Source: Paraphysomonas bandaiensis (taxonomy: Eukaryota; Chrysophyceae). Taken from it: a stretch of DNA of 64,000 bases. The notes under the pieces were generated by a model. It had not been told where the DNA came from. It worked only from the letters and a program-made list of their open reading frames with translations, and did no database searches. Below are positions 29,510-43,300 of the stretch, one piece after another. Both the position numbers and the translations under genes were made by a program. Every line of letters starts with the position of its first letter. Position 1 is the first letter of the stretch. The DNA is taken from contig CBFFRP010000090.1 of the NCBI GenBank assembly GCA_965644295.1, positions 62,001-126,000 on the forward strand, in the 5' to 3' direction.

Positions 29510-31370
29510 CTATATTACAATAGATAACTTCTTCGGTGGAGACTGTTCACGTTTTATGTCAATACTAGATTTATGCTCAGTTGACACGTCTGATATAGAT
29601 AGTTTGGGGTCATCTGTGTCATAGCTACGATTTGCAGCAGTCAGGCCGTCGAATTCCTTAAGTCGCTTATATTGACTACTCAAGCTAGTAGCTTTATCTA
29701 AAGAGCTTGACAGTTTCTTAGCATGTGCAGCAAAAAGTGATGCCATATGATCGTCATTTGGGTCAAGTTCGGCAGCTTTGTTTGTGTTGACATGTGGGTG
29801 GTGGCCAGCGGCTGATCGGGCGTGCCCTGTTCGTTTACTCTTGCCGGATTTGATTTCAGAAATCTGGACAGCAGCACTGCGATTTTCGTTATGCCTCCCC
29901 GACACAATTCCTGTAGAATCCGTGGGAATAACTGGTTTGAGTCGTACACCTGCTCGCTGAAGACGACCAGTGTAATACTTGCTGATCATTTTGCTCCCGG
30001 CTCCACGGCCGAGCAATCGCTGAGTACCTGCAAGGGGCTGCAAACGATACGGTAGATTGTCCTCACCCTCTTCTATGTGCGGTTTCAATGCTCGGGATAC
30101 TTTCGTAAAGTTCGGTGCGGATCTTGATCCCATTAGATTCGAGGACTTGACGCTGTTACTGTTTCCTTTGTTAGGTATACCACTCACAGTGCGGTATTTG
30201 CTCTCGCTATTGTTTAAGTTACCGCAATCTGTTATTTGTGCAGCTCGGTCAACACGTTGTAAGCCACCAAGGCCATCTCGGTCCACCTTTCGAGAAGGCT
30301 TCAGACCCGTTGCACCAACACCAGACCGGCGAGCTGTGACTCCTTTTCGGGGGAGATACCGGGATGTTGTTCCTGATGCACTGACAGTTGGTTCGCCCTT
30401 CAATTTTGAGCGGGTGCCGTTTGCTACAACTCGGGGCTTGACTTTCGTGCTACGCGAGGATGTATGTGTGTCAACTTTTTTACTTTTCTTCTTTCGGACA
30501 GTTTTCCCAGTGTTCGTTTTCGCCGTAGATTTCTTCGCGCTGATATCCGCCCTTCTCTCCGCACATTGGTCCGCAAAATTTTTCGTGGGTTTAGGGGGAG
30601 GTGTAGACAGGGCCTTGCGAAGCAATTCCTCTTGATGTGCCTCCATTGAACCTCTTTGAAGGGCCTGGTGGAGATGCTCTTTAGTACGTGCCGAATATAT
30701 GCCGGTGGGAGAATATACCTCCTGACTTTTTTTCATTGGGGTCCCCTGGATATTAATACGTACATCCATATGCGGAAGCTCATCCTCCTGGTCTAGCCCA
30801 GTGAGAAAAAAAGAGTCCGCCTCTTCTTGCCGACCCTGCGGTATGATAGATTCCTTTCTTGGTGTAGTGATAGGTGAGTGCCTATCTTCTGGCGACCCTT
30901 TTTGACGTATGGGCGAGTGCATTTTTTCTGATCTCTTCTTTGCCTTCGCGGGTTTAACTTTAGAGCGTCGTGGCGGCGGTTTATCCAATCGCCGCTGTCG
31001 CCGCTCAACATCACGACTCTTTACAGGAGACTCGTGCCTTCCCTTAACAGGATCCGCCAAACGTTCCAGTGTCTTCTTCGCAAGAATTTTAGGCTTTGCT
31101 GGTTGACAATTATAGCGTTGCATGATAACACTGTACGCTGGGCTCTCAACAACTTTATTGTGGTGATAAAATGGATCCTAAAAATATTATACACAGAATT
31201 GAGTGTGATTGATTGCCTACCTTCATTTTCTTCGCCTTGACCAGTGCATCATTCTCTCTCTGCAAATCATTCAGTAAGCTCCCTAAATTCAATCCATCCC
31301 ACAAGTCTGTCACATCTTCGGACATTGGGTGGTCCGAGTCAATCGTATTTAAGTCCATAGTATCTAACAT
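29510..31370 (-). CDS. Basic, low-complexity protein of unknown function
   Basis: Two exons: 31370-31221 and 31177-29510, with a 43-nt intron, giving 605 residues. The N-terminus is acidic (MLDTMDLNTIDSDHP) with a short Leu-rich helix (LGSLLNDLQRENDALVKAKK). The rest is Lys/Arg/Ser/Pro-rich and probably disordered, with repeated basic patches such as KPPPRRSKVKPAKAKKRSEK. No catalytic domain is visible. The composition fits a microtubule- or chromatin-binding protein, but this is only inference. It is head-to-head with the SANT protein gene at 32049. I do not recognise the family. Confidence 0.6.
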
Positions 31371-32048
31371 CAGCTATAGAAATTTAGAGTAGGATTAAAT
31401 CGTCGTCTATATATTGATGAGCGCTTCCTGTAGTGAGAAGAAGCATAGAAGTGGTCATGGGTAGATTCCACTTAGCTCGCAGCTACATGGAGTGAAGTAT
31501 CTGGCCACACAAGGATAGTATTCTACCAATAGATACCTAAGTAACTACTTGGTTTCATAGTTGTTTTGTTCTGAGGATGATTCTACGTACTGCTGTGTAT
31601 GTACCATACCACTGGTGACATCGTAACGTACAGCAGTCAATAGGCATCTCAACCCCTATAAAAAATTCCATATATAAAAGTAGGATATTTAGTATAAAAG
31701 TAGGTATTTTCATATGAATGCTCATTATTTTTGGTAAACTATCATATTTTATGCTACATATTCGAGTGAGTGGAATAGAATTCAAATCCCTCCTACAGAT
31801 TGAGGTGCACTTCTATGAAGTTCACTTCATATCTCCACACCGCACAGTCACATCGAAGTATACCACACCATACCTCGACCTATACCCTACCTATACTCAT
31901 ACAGCGCAGTGGGCTCTCATCTACTCTCACAGTACCGATTAGTGGTTACTAAGTCAAGTATTCATGTGGTTCACACCAGTTTGTGACATACAAACAGTTT
32001 AGCGACCTCATAGTGAACTTCTATTGTACGTGTGAGTCTAATCTGTTA
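31371..32048. promoter_or_regulatory. Divergent promoter spacer (678 bp)
   Basis: It separates the start codons of the basic protein (31370, -) and the SANT protein (32049, +). The upstream open frame from 31983 starts at GTG, so I take the ATG at 32049 as the start. No other feature is recognised. Confidence 0.5.
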
Positions 32049-34930
32049 ATGGACCCGTTGCGTAATGGTGCGATATTTCGACTTGATCCGAAAGCATTGG
32101 CGAGATTGGGCACTCCATCACCCGCCCAGAGAACCCCCCCACCTAGGCCTCCTGTAGTCGCATCATCCGGTGACGTAAACTCTGAAATAAAGGCTAAATT
32201 CAATGAGCTTTATAGGTCCACTCCAAACCCTCTCTCTGCCCTCATGTCATCTCCGCCGGCACGATATCCAGGTATATTTAGTCCGCCTATCCACAACCAT
32301 TCGCACATGCAGTCACCATCTATTTCGGCGTCTCCAGATATACACTACCCGGTCAGAGAGGTACACTCATCACACATTCAAACATCTAACCCGATAGATA
32401 AAAATGCACGTACCAGTAAGGTCTCTCCCGCTGTCGAGCCGGGTAGACAGCAGCAACAATCTAACAGAACAACTCCGTCGGATTTTTCTGAGTCAGCTCA
32501 TGGTGTATGTGAATCAGTTTCACAGCCTATGCACGATAAACCATCGTCGTCTGAGTCATCTGTTTTACATTCTGACGATGTAGAAGCGAATGTATACTCA
32601 AACGGGAAACAGCATGCACTGTCATGTCGACAGTCTGCAATCACTTCTTCAGTAGTAGATTCGACAGACGACATTGCTGTGTCCTCTGTTACCCCAGCAA
32701 AGAAGGAAACGAAGAAACGTCGTAAGTCGAGCTCTAATGTTATCCAAAGAACGCCAATTAATCGTTCCACCCGGCGGGAAGTCCACTCTGCCCCCCCTGT
32801 CAAATCCCGAGCAACTTTGCAGCTGTCAGCTCAACAAAATACTGAACCTAGCACTCCGACCGATTCGTGTGGTAATAGAAACTTGTTGAATACCTCCGTG
32901 ATGCACCGGCAAGTGCAGTCTGAGGTGAAAGCCCGCCTCTCTAGACCAGAACGAGTAAGTAGGGGGCGGACACAGAAGACGGCGGACTCGCTCGTGATGC
33001 TGAATCAAAACCATATCAAGACTGAAGTGAATACCCAGTCTTTGTCGAAAGAGGTGAAGAAAGTCGAATCATCTACGAAGAATATACAATCCCCATCCTC
33101 AAAACTCAAAGTTTCCGAGAGCATCAATGGTTCTTCGTCAAAATCGTCCAAGTCTACTCTGAGAAAATCCAAGCGTGGCCCCGTAACGGAGGAAGAAAAT
33201 ATTATGGGAGGGGAAGAGGTACACAGTGAACACAGGCAACCGTCCAAGCCTTCAACTGAGGACCCGAGATCATCTAGTAATGGTAAAAAACGTCGCCGTT
33301 TTGCATCCTCAGATACAGTTCTAGAGGAAACAGTGAATCGAAAGAAAATAAAGGATATCGAAGGCCCGGATAAATTGAAAGTGAGTGATTCGAATGTAAA
33401 GAAAAGACGAACGGATAGAAAAGCATCCTCACAGTCGAGCAAGAGAAAGTCTGTTAAATCGCAGATGGAAAGTGCACCTGCACCTGGAGAAAGGATATCT
33501 AATGAAGTGGTTGCTCCCCTGGTAGCTCCGGCAACGACGAGCGGCCGGAGAGCTGCACGCCACACAAATGGTTTGCTTTCTCTAGGTGCTCCTGATTGTA
33601 ACGATAAAATATCCCACCGTACGAGATCTCGCATGTTGGAGGCAAAGGAGGAAGTGGAACCGCCGGTTGAGTGTGCAAGTGTGATTGAGTCAACACAGAA
33701 CGACAGTATTTCTCAACAGGCTCCTGTAAAGTCAGCAGGTAAGAAGGGAAAGAAAACCACCACTATCAGAAAAGTTTCGGATGGCGGTACAAAGAATCAG
33801 GATCTTAAAAAGAACAGAGCTAAACCTGTTGTTGGTGATGATGACACTGGTCCTTCTGTAGCTACCGTAAAGGAGATTTCCTCAAAACATTCAACGGATT
33901 CCCGAAAGTGGAACGCGCAGGAAATTAAGGCCTTGAAGCAGGCGCACAGACAGTGTCCAGTATCAGCACCTGATTTTTGGACCCAAGTAGCGACGACAAT
34001 GACTCGACTTATGACAGGTAGTGTTGCGGAGTATTCCGGACGGAGTGAAACAGAGTGTCAAGAACAGTGGTTTAAGGTGTGCTGCTGACAAGTAACACTA
34101 ATTCATATTAAATAGTATACACGCAGGCACTGGAAGAAAAACAACAGAAAGAGAAAAAGAGAATCAAGCCAAACACCATGTCGAAGTCTGTAATATCCAG
34201 CAAAGTTCAAGGTATCGTATGACGATACTTGAAGATCCTGTTGTAAGTTAGTGTATACCTCAGATGACGATGGCAGCGTACCGCCACCGAAAAAGAAGAG
34301 AATGACAAGAGCCGAAATGCAGGTGTGTTTAACAACTGTTGCCATTAAGTAGTAAGTGCTGATCGAGATGATAAATGTCTTTATACTTACGTGTTTAATT
34401 GTTATTTGCTCCTCTGTATTCAGCACCTGCTCCAAGAGGCCTTTGTCAGTGACGCAGATGATATTTTTGACAGCGCGGATTTGAGGAGGAACAGCGCTGC
34501 TGATTCCCCTGATCCTACCGTCAACAAAAGCTGCCTGATCTCCTTGTCGTCGCCGCGCGACTTGGATGAGCACAGCGAAGACGATGATAGTGCGAAGCAA
34601 TCAAGCACTACGGCTGCACGGTCCAAGTCAAGTAAATCAAGGTGGCAGGCGAATTATGTGAATAAGATGAAGAAGCGCGTGGTTCCGAAGATTGCGAGTC
34701 AGTCGGCTGGTAAATCTTCTAAGAGCAAGGGGAATAAAATACACTCGCTGATTCATTCTGAAGACACAGATTTGAATCTCGATACTGGTAGAAGCACTGT
34801 TAATATCAAAGCCCGTGTATCTACCAGTGGCCGTGTGTGTGTGTCTCTGAAGCCCGAAGATTCGGATGAAGATATCGAGGAGTATTTGAATAGGTCAGAT
34901 GGGGATAGTGATGATAACTCATCCTCATAG
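32049..34930 (+). CDS. SANT-domain protein, M18BP1/KNL2-like candidate
   Basis: Exons 32049-34076, 34127-34211, 34252-34322 and 34424-34930 with matching phases give 896 residues. Most of the protein is Ser/Lys-rich and likely disordered. A SANT/Myb domain spans about 618-690: WNAQEIKALKQAHRQ, then DFWTQVATTM, then GRSETECQEQWF, followed by a Lys-rich helix. The pattern W-x3-E...FW-x2-VA...GRS-x2-ECQ is close to the SANT domain of M18BP1/KNL2, which licenses centromeres for CENP-A loading. I see no SANTA domain, so the assignment is tentative. The C-terminus is acidic (DSDEDIEEYLNRSDGDSDD). Alternatives are another chromatin regulator with a single SANT domain. Confidence 0.6.
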
Positions 34931-35943
34931 GTGCTCTATTCATTATTTTTACTAGCTGTTATGTCCATATGTGTCCATGTATATTATACTTTAACAATGT
35001 ATTACACATATTGTTTAAGATAAAAGAACAACAATATTATAGTGTTTTATCGACTATTCTGATAACCTCTTCAGTGATTGTACTAAGTGAAATGTACTTC
35101 TCTATCCTATGTCATCAATGGCAGCATGTTTAGCATCAAGCTAACCTTTCCATCACATAATTACTTGCTTATATAATAAATAGCACCTTATGTAGGAGTT
35201 GCATATTGAATATACAATATACTGTTTCAGACAAACGAGATATAATACGAAAGCTGTCTATGTTAAATAATGTTGATTAGATATAAATGATGTATTTGCA
35301 CATGAAGGCGAGCTGGATGAAAAGAAAGAGAATGATGAAAAAGCCAAGATCATTCGTTTACATAAGGACCCCGAAAGCGAAAGAAAGCACTCACCAAGCT
35401 GTCAACATGATATCGTTGCATAAAACAATTGTATGGCACTACTAATGTTTGTCACAGGTTGTTTAGCAGAGATAAGATTGTTATGACTAATTTCGCAAGC
35501 GAATGACACCTCTAGACACCTTGAAATGTTGATGTTTCTGCGTGCAAATCGACATCTTTGGGGTAAAATTATAGGTCAGAAAGCTATTCTAAGATCTAGC
35601 AATAGATTTGAAGGCAATTAATAGGATGCTTGATAATAATAGCAATTATTATTGTTGGATATCTGTCACCTATTTATTGTTACGCAATCCTGTCAAGTGC
35701 ACAGAATAACTCTTCGTTTACACATTTACACGATCAAGGAGTGAGACAATTGTTGTGCTAAGTGCCAACTGTGCTTAATGTAGAATGTAGTATGTAGTCG
35801 TTAAATTAATGTAAAATGTTCATTAGTACTGTTACTTTAATGATTGATAATTGATAACAGTTAATAGTCTTTAATAATAAGATGTTTTTATTCAGAACCG
35901 CATTCAAAATCACGTGAGATATCAACATTTGGTACAGCAGTAC
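34931..35943. other. 1-kb convergent spacer, no gene or transposon seen
   Basis: Very AT-rich, between the 3' ends of two convergent genes. Short open runs (about 35290-35400, Lys/Glu-rich reading) are too brief to call. No repeat shared with other parts of the window was noticed. Confidence 0.45.
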
Positions 35944-36837
35944 TTAACCCAACCAATTTAACAAAAGTCTGTCGTGGGACATTTGCTTTATTTCATCCCT
36001 ACTACCGTGCAGACAAAGAAATTCGAGCACTCTGTCTTCGCGGCTTCCTTGAAGTATACCTTGTATATTTATTGAATTCACAGTGCGGCCCCCTTTTTCT
36101 GAGCTAGTATTTGAATTATTACTCCGAAGAAGTTCTGCTCTGCGCCTTCTCTGACGCCTTCGATTGACTGTGAAAGGAGTAGTGGAGAGAGGTCGTTTTC
36201 TACATTCATCAGATAAGTCCCCAGTGTCTCGTTGTACTTCACGTGGAAGTGATCTACCTAACCGCCCAAGCATTCCTCGGTCAATGATGCAGAATGAATA
36301 TGTGTAAACACTAGGATACGAAGAACTGAATTTACACCATTCCTCGTAAAGATTTTCCGCGTCTTGTTTACCTCTCCTGCGGAAATGGTCATAAATCTAA
36401 GTAGAAGGTTATAAAACACTATACTTGAGTATATATTCTTACATTTGTCAGTGTGCTTCTTATCTGACTCATTTCTTTCCTGATCCACTCCCCGTCTCGA
36501 TGTGATCTCCCATCCAACGAAGGATTAAGATCATAGCAGCTTTGGGCTATGCTCTCCATTTCTGAAACGGGCCTGTAGTACATTGTGTAATACCATTCGT
36601 CACTCACATGAAATGATTTGAGGGTGTGCCGTCCTCGTTATAGTGTACACATTGGTTTTGGAACACTAAACTGTGATCATTAAACATTTTTGCCAATTGC
36701 AAATGCATCAAACGGCATCTGCACATATAAATTTAGTGGCAATAACTTGCTTACGATATGGTGTGTAACCTGTCATGCTTTGTAGTATTGGCTCCATCAT
36801 CTTGGTCAGTATCAAAGGCTTCAGGCTTGGTTGCCAT
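35944..36837 (-). CDS. Small protein of unknown function
   Basis: Three exons: 36837-36755, 36602-36443 and 36396-35944, giving 231 residues. The reading MATKPEAFDTDQDD, then SDEWYYTMYYRP, then IYDHFRRRGKQDAENLYEEW stays open across the joins, and each join has GT-AG ends. The middle is helical and charged. A run of arginines (RRRQRRRRAELL) lies at about 148-159 and could be a nuclear localisation signal. The C-terminus (EDRVLEFLCLHGSRDEI) looks like a small helical module. I do not recognise a family. It is head-to-head with the giant IQ gene. Confidence 0.55.
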
Positions 36838-37369
36838 TTTAGTTCACAGTTATATATGAGTATGTTATGAGGTGTGTTGCTACATAGCAATATACTCTGT
36901 GTGTGTATAGAGAAGCAGCCAAAACAAACTTAACTATCATGCATATATTGTCAATTCAACCAATCATATCACTCCTTACTATCCTGCTGCTGGTCATGTG
37001 TAGAAAGCGTTTTTGAAACGGTTGTATGTGGGTGTATACAGAGCAGAGGCAGTAATACAGTACTGTGTAAAGGTGTGAGTATACGTCTTGTGTAGGAGAT
37101 TGTGCACTATGTACACAGCATAGAGCAGTACATACATCATCATATGTAAGACCACTCAAGCTGACTTCGACTTCATTCCTGTGTCCTCTGTACGAAGATG
37201 AAGACAGGCTGAGCTACCCATAACTATATATAGAATCCTATAGCTACCTATCACACTATTATTACAAGCTGACCAGCTGGTGTATACTGTAGAGAACACA
37301 TGTTTCATGCACTCTTCGTTTATTGTGACTGTGATTTACTTACCTTATAGTTCGTTTGATTAGCTTAAG
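36838..37369. promoter_or_regulatory. Divergent promoter spacer (532 bp)
   Basis: It lies between the start codons at 36837 (-) and 37370 (+). It is rich in TGTGTAT/TACAC words and has no ORF of note. Confidence 0.5.
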
Positions 37370-40300
37370 ATGCCACGAGTGAATCAGAGTAGTAGAAATC
37401 CCACTCTTGAGCCCATCATGCGCTCATCCACCACACAGCCACAGTATCTCTCTTCTGGTTCAAGAAGGGGTCAAGACTGGGACTCGAGTTGTCCAGCAGG
37501 TGGAAAAGTGATGATGGAATACAGTGCCATAACAGATCCGTACTGCCCGTACACGCGAACAAAGGCATTTAAAAAGCATATGAAACGACAGCAGAAACTT
37601 GAAAAAATTCCTGCGGAAAAGTTATCGAAGTCACTTGGTGCCGGGCTGCAGACTTCGATGAACACCTCTAGTCGGCCAACTTCAGCTCCTCAACGCAAAA
37701 ACGCCCCGAAACACCAAAGCGAGAATTTTCTGAGTAGCGGTGTAACTATATCTTCAGAAGCTCAAGGTAGTGCTGCCGAAAGTCAAGCTGAATTGGAGGT
37801 ATTGAAGGCTATTTTGAACCGCGAGGGTTATCTCTCTCGCCTGAGCAAGGTTGTTAAGAAAGTGGACAAAAAGTTCAAACCAGAGATCGCAGATGTTCTG
37901 GACATGATACGCATTGCCACTACAGATGTTGTGGATGCTATCGAGAATTGGCGAAATATTAAGGTAAATGTGACTGACGCATCTGATATGTCGAGTGATT
38001 TTTGTCGCTTACAGAACGATCCAGATTGTGCGTTTATGTGGAATGGAATTAATTACTTACTCAAGATTCCTACTGACATGGACTATATTGACCGGTGTAA
38101 AGTTATCACAGACTGGCTGGGGTTTGGAATTTCCCGTAACCCATTCTGTGTCCCGTATCCAATGGAGGAAGGAGCAGAATTATTCTCGGGATCCCTGATG
38201 GCCACATCAGAGGGTCCGAGCGAACAGATGTCCGTCTCGACGACTGATGGGTTTGTAATTGGCGGGAGTAAAAGTTTTTCGAGTTCATCTAAGTTGCGGA
38301 ACAAATTTCCTCGTGCATCTCGTCAGGGAGGTGAGGAATATGCATCGGCCAGTGTTGGATCTCCCTATAAGAGGGGTAGCGGTGATATATCGGGTTATAC
38401 ACCTAGCACATATGGTGGAGGCGCAGCGCTGGCAGGCTCGACATCCAAGGGTGCGGTACAGTCCTTTATTCCTAATAAAGAAATGGTTCGAATACGTAAC
38501 GCTGAGAGGGTGATACTGGTGGAAGAGGACAAGTTTGGTAGGCTAGACAGAGACCCCGAAGGAAGAATAATTCACAATTCCCAGGTAATTTGCGACGAAT
38601 ATATGTAGTGCAGGATATGAATAGTGATTGTACGTATGTTTTTTTATATTTACTGTTTGTTAGGAATTCGCTATGCCCATGTCGGTTTCGCAAAGGGGTG
38701 ATGAGTTGAGTGGGGCTGGGCTTGATAACGAGGTTGATTTATCAGACGGCGATGTGGATGCACTAGATAAAGTGACTCAGCGTCCAATCACAGGAAACAA
38801 AGAGCGTAGTGTGAGAGCGGTGGACGGTGGAATGATTACATCTGGGGTGTCTCAATCTCGGGTGTCACATCTTCCCACACGCTCGCATGAAGTAAATACT
38901 AAGAACAGTAACAGGAAGAAAACAGTTGGGGATAGGCTAGCTGAGATCACAGCACTGAAAGAGAAGATAGCCATGGAAAAGTCGCTTCTCGAAAAATCAC
39001 AACAGCAGTTAGATGAATTGAATGGTGTCAAGGTTGTCAAACCCAAGAAGGGCCGTGTTCAGAGTAAAACAGCCAAGAATATTGATGGGAAAGGAACGTT
39101 GGTGGAAAGTGTAGCGAATGAAGATGAAGTCAAGGAGGATAGAGACGAAGTTGACAACGTGAAAAGTAGTTCTGACTATGGAAAAGAGATATATATAGTA
39201 GAAGAAATTGAGCATAAAACTCTGCAAAATGAAGAAAGCGATGCGCGAAATAGTCCACAGAAAGATGTGCACTTCGATCCATATGATCTTTACGCAACCA
39301 AAGCTCAAACTCAAGTCCGAAAGTGGCTGGCCCAGCGGTTCGTGACCCATTATAGAAAAGCAGCGAATGAAGCGAGTAATGTTATCCAAACGAGAGTTAG
39401 AGGCATGTGTGCGAGATTAAGATGCAGGAAGCTCATGAGACAGAAACGCGCGGCAATTGAAATTCAAAGGCATTTTCGTGGAATGTCGTCAAGAGTAAGT
39501 ATTTAGTAACCGTCATGTGATAATGTTTAATATCTACGATAGCTGGCTAGTGCTGCTGTGGCTCGAAATTATCACGATTGTAAGGCTGCTATTAAAATAC
39601 AGAAGATATGGCGACGCATTCTGGCCCTTAATCGCGTTGAAACAAAAAAAATACTAGATGACTGCTCTGCAGATGCAATGGAATGTGTAAACGCAAGGAA
39701 TTTATTTCCAATGGATGTGAAAGAGCTATCGATTCGGATTCAATTGGCACTAAGCGAGCCTCATAATGTTACTCTTCCGCCTGATGAAGTACTTCACTTA
39801 CTTCGGATGAGTAGTATTCTACTCGCAGCCGGAGAAGGAGTTTCAAACCTAACTTCAACTGATCAGGGTGTGTCTACCTCGAGTCCTACACAAGATAGCC
39901 GCAATATGTCTTGGCAACAAGCAATGAAGCTTGTGAACAGATCAAATAAATTTCTTCGACGCATCAGGGCTCTGGCGTACGCACCAATTGCAAAGCCTCC
40001 GCGCTTGATTAATCTTCCTGATGATGCAATAGCACTGTATAAGGCACAGGGCCGCAACCCTAAATGGTGTCTCTCATATTTTGAATCAATTGGAAAAGGC
40101 TCGAAGTTTTGCGCACAGTTATTTAAGTGGCTTGTAAGCATGATTCAAGTGGGCCAGGCTCAAACGAAGTTCTTTGAGTACATTGGCGATAAATTTCCGG
40201 ATTGGCTCCCGAAATTGTTTGAGGTACAGAAGCAAGCTCGCAAATGCGAGTTTGATATAGCATTGAACAACCGTTCTATTGCTCTTATTATTCAAACAAT

Positions 40301-43300
40301 TGAGGTAACCCCTGATGATGGGAATCTAAAACTTATTCTTGAAAAAGAAAAGCAAGCCCTTGTCAAAGAAAACGAGGGGCTTGACTGTAAATTACAGAGC
40401 TATACTAAAAGAGAGAAAATAATATGTGATGATCAAAACGATGTGGAAACATCCACGCTTGATACAATGACCGCAAAGTTGGACATGAAAGAAAATAGTC
40501 TAAGAGAGACTGCTCAAGAATATTTGAGTCTAATCAAATTAACTGAAGAAGGTGACATGTCAGCAGAAAGTAAGTTACAACCCACAAGGGAGAAACTTAC
40601 TGCATTGCGCTCAGAGGTACAAGACGCTAGAATTCAGCATGGTCTGCTCGTGGCCCAGGTTGATAGCAATCGGAAACGGCGACGAAATAGAAAGCCTATT
40701 TCCGCTAATGTACTTGTTAAGGTAAATCTTGCCGGAGAAGCTAAAGCTTTGCTGACCCTCGCGACGGCCAAGAAGGCTGTTCTTTTATTGGATCGGGGCA
40801 TTCATTCAGAAGATGGGCTGCATCGAAATCCTGATGCTGCCGCCATATATGACGACTTGTGCTACCAAGAGAGGCAGCGAAAGACTGAATTTCGATCATT
40901 GCTGCGGCAAGCTGACGAGGAGCTCCAGGTTCTTAATAATTCATTCACGAGTGGAATATTCAAACGCGAAGAAGATGAAAGGAATGAGCGTGCGAAATTT
41001 GTTCCCACTGAGGCGGAGCTTGAGGAAGAGCGTATGGAAGATGAACGTGAAGCGAGGGAGGAGCGTTTTGCAAACCAGAATTTTGTGCCTCATGAAGTGA
41101 TGTACGATGCTCCTGACAGACTGCGGCCAGTAATATTGGCTTTTGGTCGCGATGTGCCTGGTTTCACCAAGGATAAGATCATATCTGATGTGACTGCGCA
41201 ACTTCCTGGAATGTTTATACAGCTGGACTGCGACGGAAACATGGGGCTTGATCGCAATGAAATGCAGGGCGTGTTAGATGCCAAGAAGTCAATTATCATA
41301 TCGGTTGATCATGGCCTAACACAAACCAGCCGTGTTGCTTTCATGAAAGCTTACTCTACCGTCGTGCGATGTTTAGTTCCAAAGCCGTACACAATATTTG
41401 TGTTAGGGGAAGATGGGAATGCTCGCAAAGCAAACGGCGATCAACGTTTTGGTGTATCTGTCAAAGACATTCAGCATTTGCACGATGCACCAATAAAGCT
41501 ATCACTGGAGAAAATGGCGTGGATTTTGCAAGAGCTCGTGACTGATGATATTCGCCAGCGAATGGAGTTACGGGCTGCAATGATTGTTCCTCCGTCCCCT
41601 GCATATATTATATGTTTGGAAGCGCTCTTCATTGCACAGTCTGATCATACGAGATTCCAGCAACCAGAAGATAATATTGCAGCTATTTCGTATCGGGCAA
41701 CACAGGCTTTACTCCAAGATCCGCATCGCCTTGTTGCCCTTCTGCAGCAAATGGGACGCGGAAAAGCAGATGAGAAGTTGTGTGATATATTGAAAAATTA
41801 CACCGCACATCGTTCGTGGCCGTATCCGTCGCATCCGGAAAGGCAGAGTGACCCACTGTTAAACTTGTTAGCAACTTATGTTGAGGAATGGACCAACAGT
41901 GAAGTGATGACACTTGAGCGAGGCGGTATACCCGATAGTGGTTTATTCAAAAATTCCATGGAAAGAGTGCAAAGTGTCGTCACCATAGCTGATGTAACTG
42001 ATGCTAATGATGAATTGGCGGCGAAAAAAAGGTCTGGTTGGAAGACTCCAATGACTCAAATTTTGAAAGGAATTTTGTATGAGATGAGAGTTGCGAAGAC
42101 TGTGCGGAAGATTGAAAAATATATGTACAGTATAAATGTATACCGTGAGGCTGGGCGAATATTCTTTGATGCGTATGATGCAAGCACGTCACAGAGCTAT
42201 GTAACGTCCGTATCCCTCTTCGAGGTGCCTTCGCTTCTTGTACCTAATGCTTTAACAAGTGACATGTCTAAAGAATCTGAAAGTGTGTCACCTCCTATGA
42301 CCCCAAAAGAAATGTATATGCGATTAGTGAAGTTGCTTCGATTCCAGAAGGCCTCAAAGCTGAGGTCTAGTCGGAAAGAGCTGTTATGCAGGAGGGAAAA
42401 TAGGTTCATGAGCCATCAAGTAACGAAGTTATGCGGTCACTCCGTAATGCTCAAGTGCTTTGAGGCTGCTTTAGGTGAACTATACTTTGAGGCTTATTTA
42501 CCAGAATATAGCGCTAAGCTGACGCTTCAAGTCGAAGACACTTTACGGTTAAAAATGTTAGCGAATTGTGACCAGCAGTTGGAGCATCGCATGTTGGAAT
42601 CTGATTATAGTGTGGATTTGTTACCTTATGTGTTGGATCGTTTGCGCGTTACGCCCACCAAACCTGTCACCGATTCGCGAAAAGAAAAAGTTACAACTAC
42701 TTCAGCGTTGTCACAGAAAACATCCAATCAAGGGTTTAGTTTGGTTCTGAACTGTAAAGCTGGTCCAGGTCGATTCCTTACAAAGAAAATTTTGTCTTTT
42801 GCTGGTATCCCATATTTATTGGCCTTACGCTCCTCTGCAGTCTCACAAACTCTGCGTATTATCGCGTACGAGCCGCGTACACAGGCGACTTCGGAATTGC
42901 GGTTGACTTCATTTTCCCGTGTGCTCTTACTTGGAGCAGTCAATGACGACCATAATATGTGGTTTCCAAAATTGAAAAAAATACTTCGCTTGGACTGGAA
43001 GAACAAGCGTGAATTGACAATTGACAAGACTTTATACCGTACAGTTAGGCGCATATCCAAGCGACGTTTAATCTTGACGTTTTCTCTTGCTGATGAAAAT
43101 GGTCTTCTGTTCGACTTTCATGACCCTTTCACAGGGGATCATTTCAGTGCTAATGTTACGAAGAATCATATTATAGATTTGTTGCATTATGACCAGAACG
43201 AATTGTTGGGTGAATCTAACACGGGTAAAATTGGCGCAGTTGTCAGTGCAGTGAAAGACATACTCCGATACATGCTGGGGGCAAGAAGGAAAGCGAATAA

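Noticed and set aside
30057-30635. 192-residue forward ORF
   Set aside because: It is an antisense reading of the basic protein gene on the reverse strand, whose frame is longer and joins to an upstream exon.
31983-32048. Upstream extension of the SANT protein frame
   Set aside because: The extended frame opens with GTG, not ATG; the first in-frame ATG is at 32049.
36258-36488. 76-residue reverse ORF starting MDQERNESDKK
   Set aside because: It is out of frame with the spliced gene at 35944-36837, whose exon joins give a continuous protein through the same bases.
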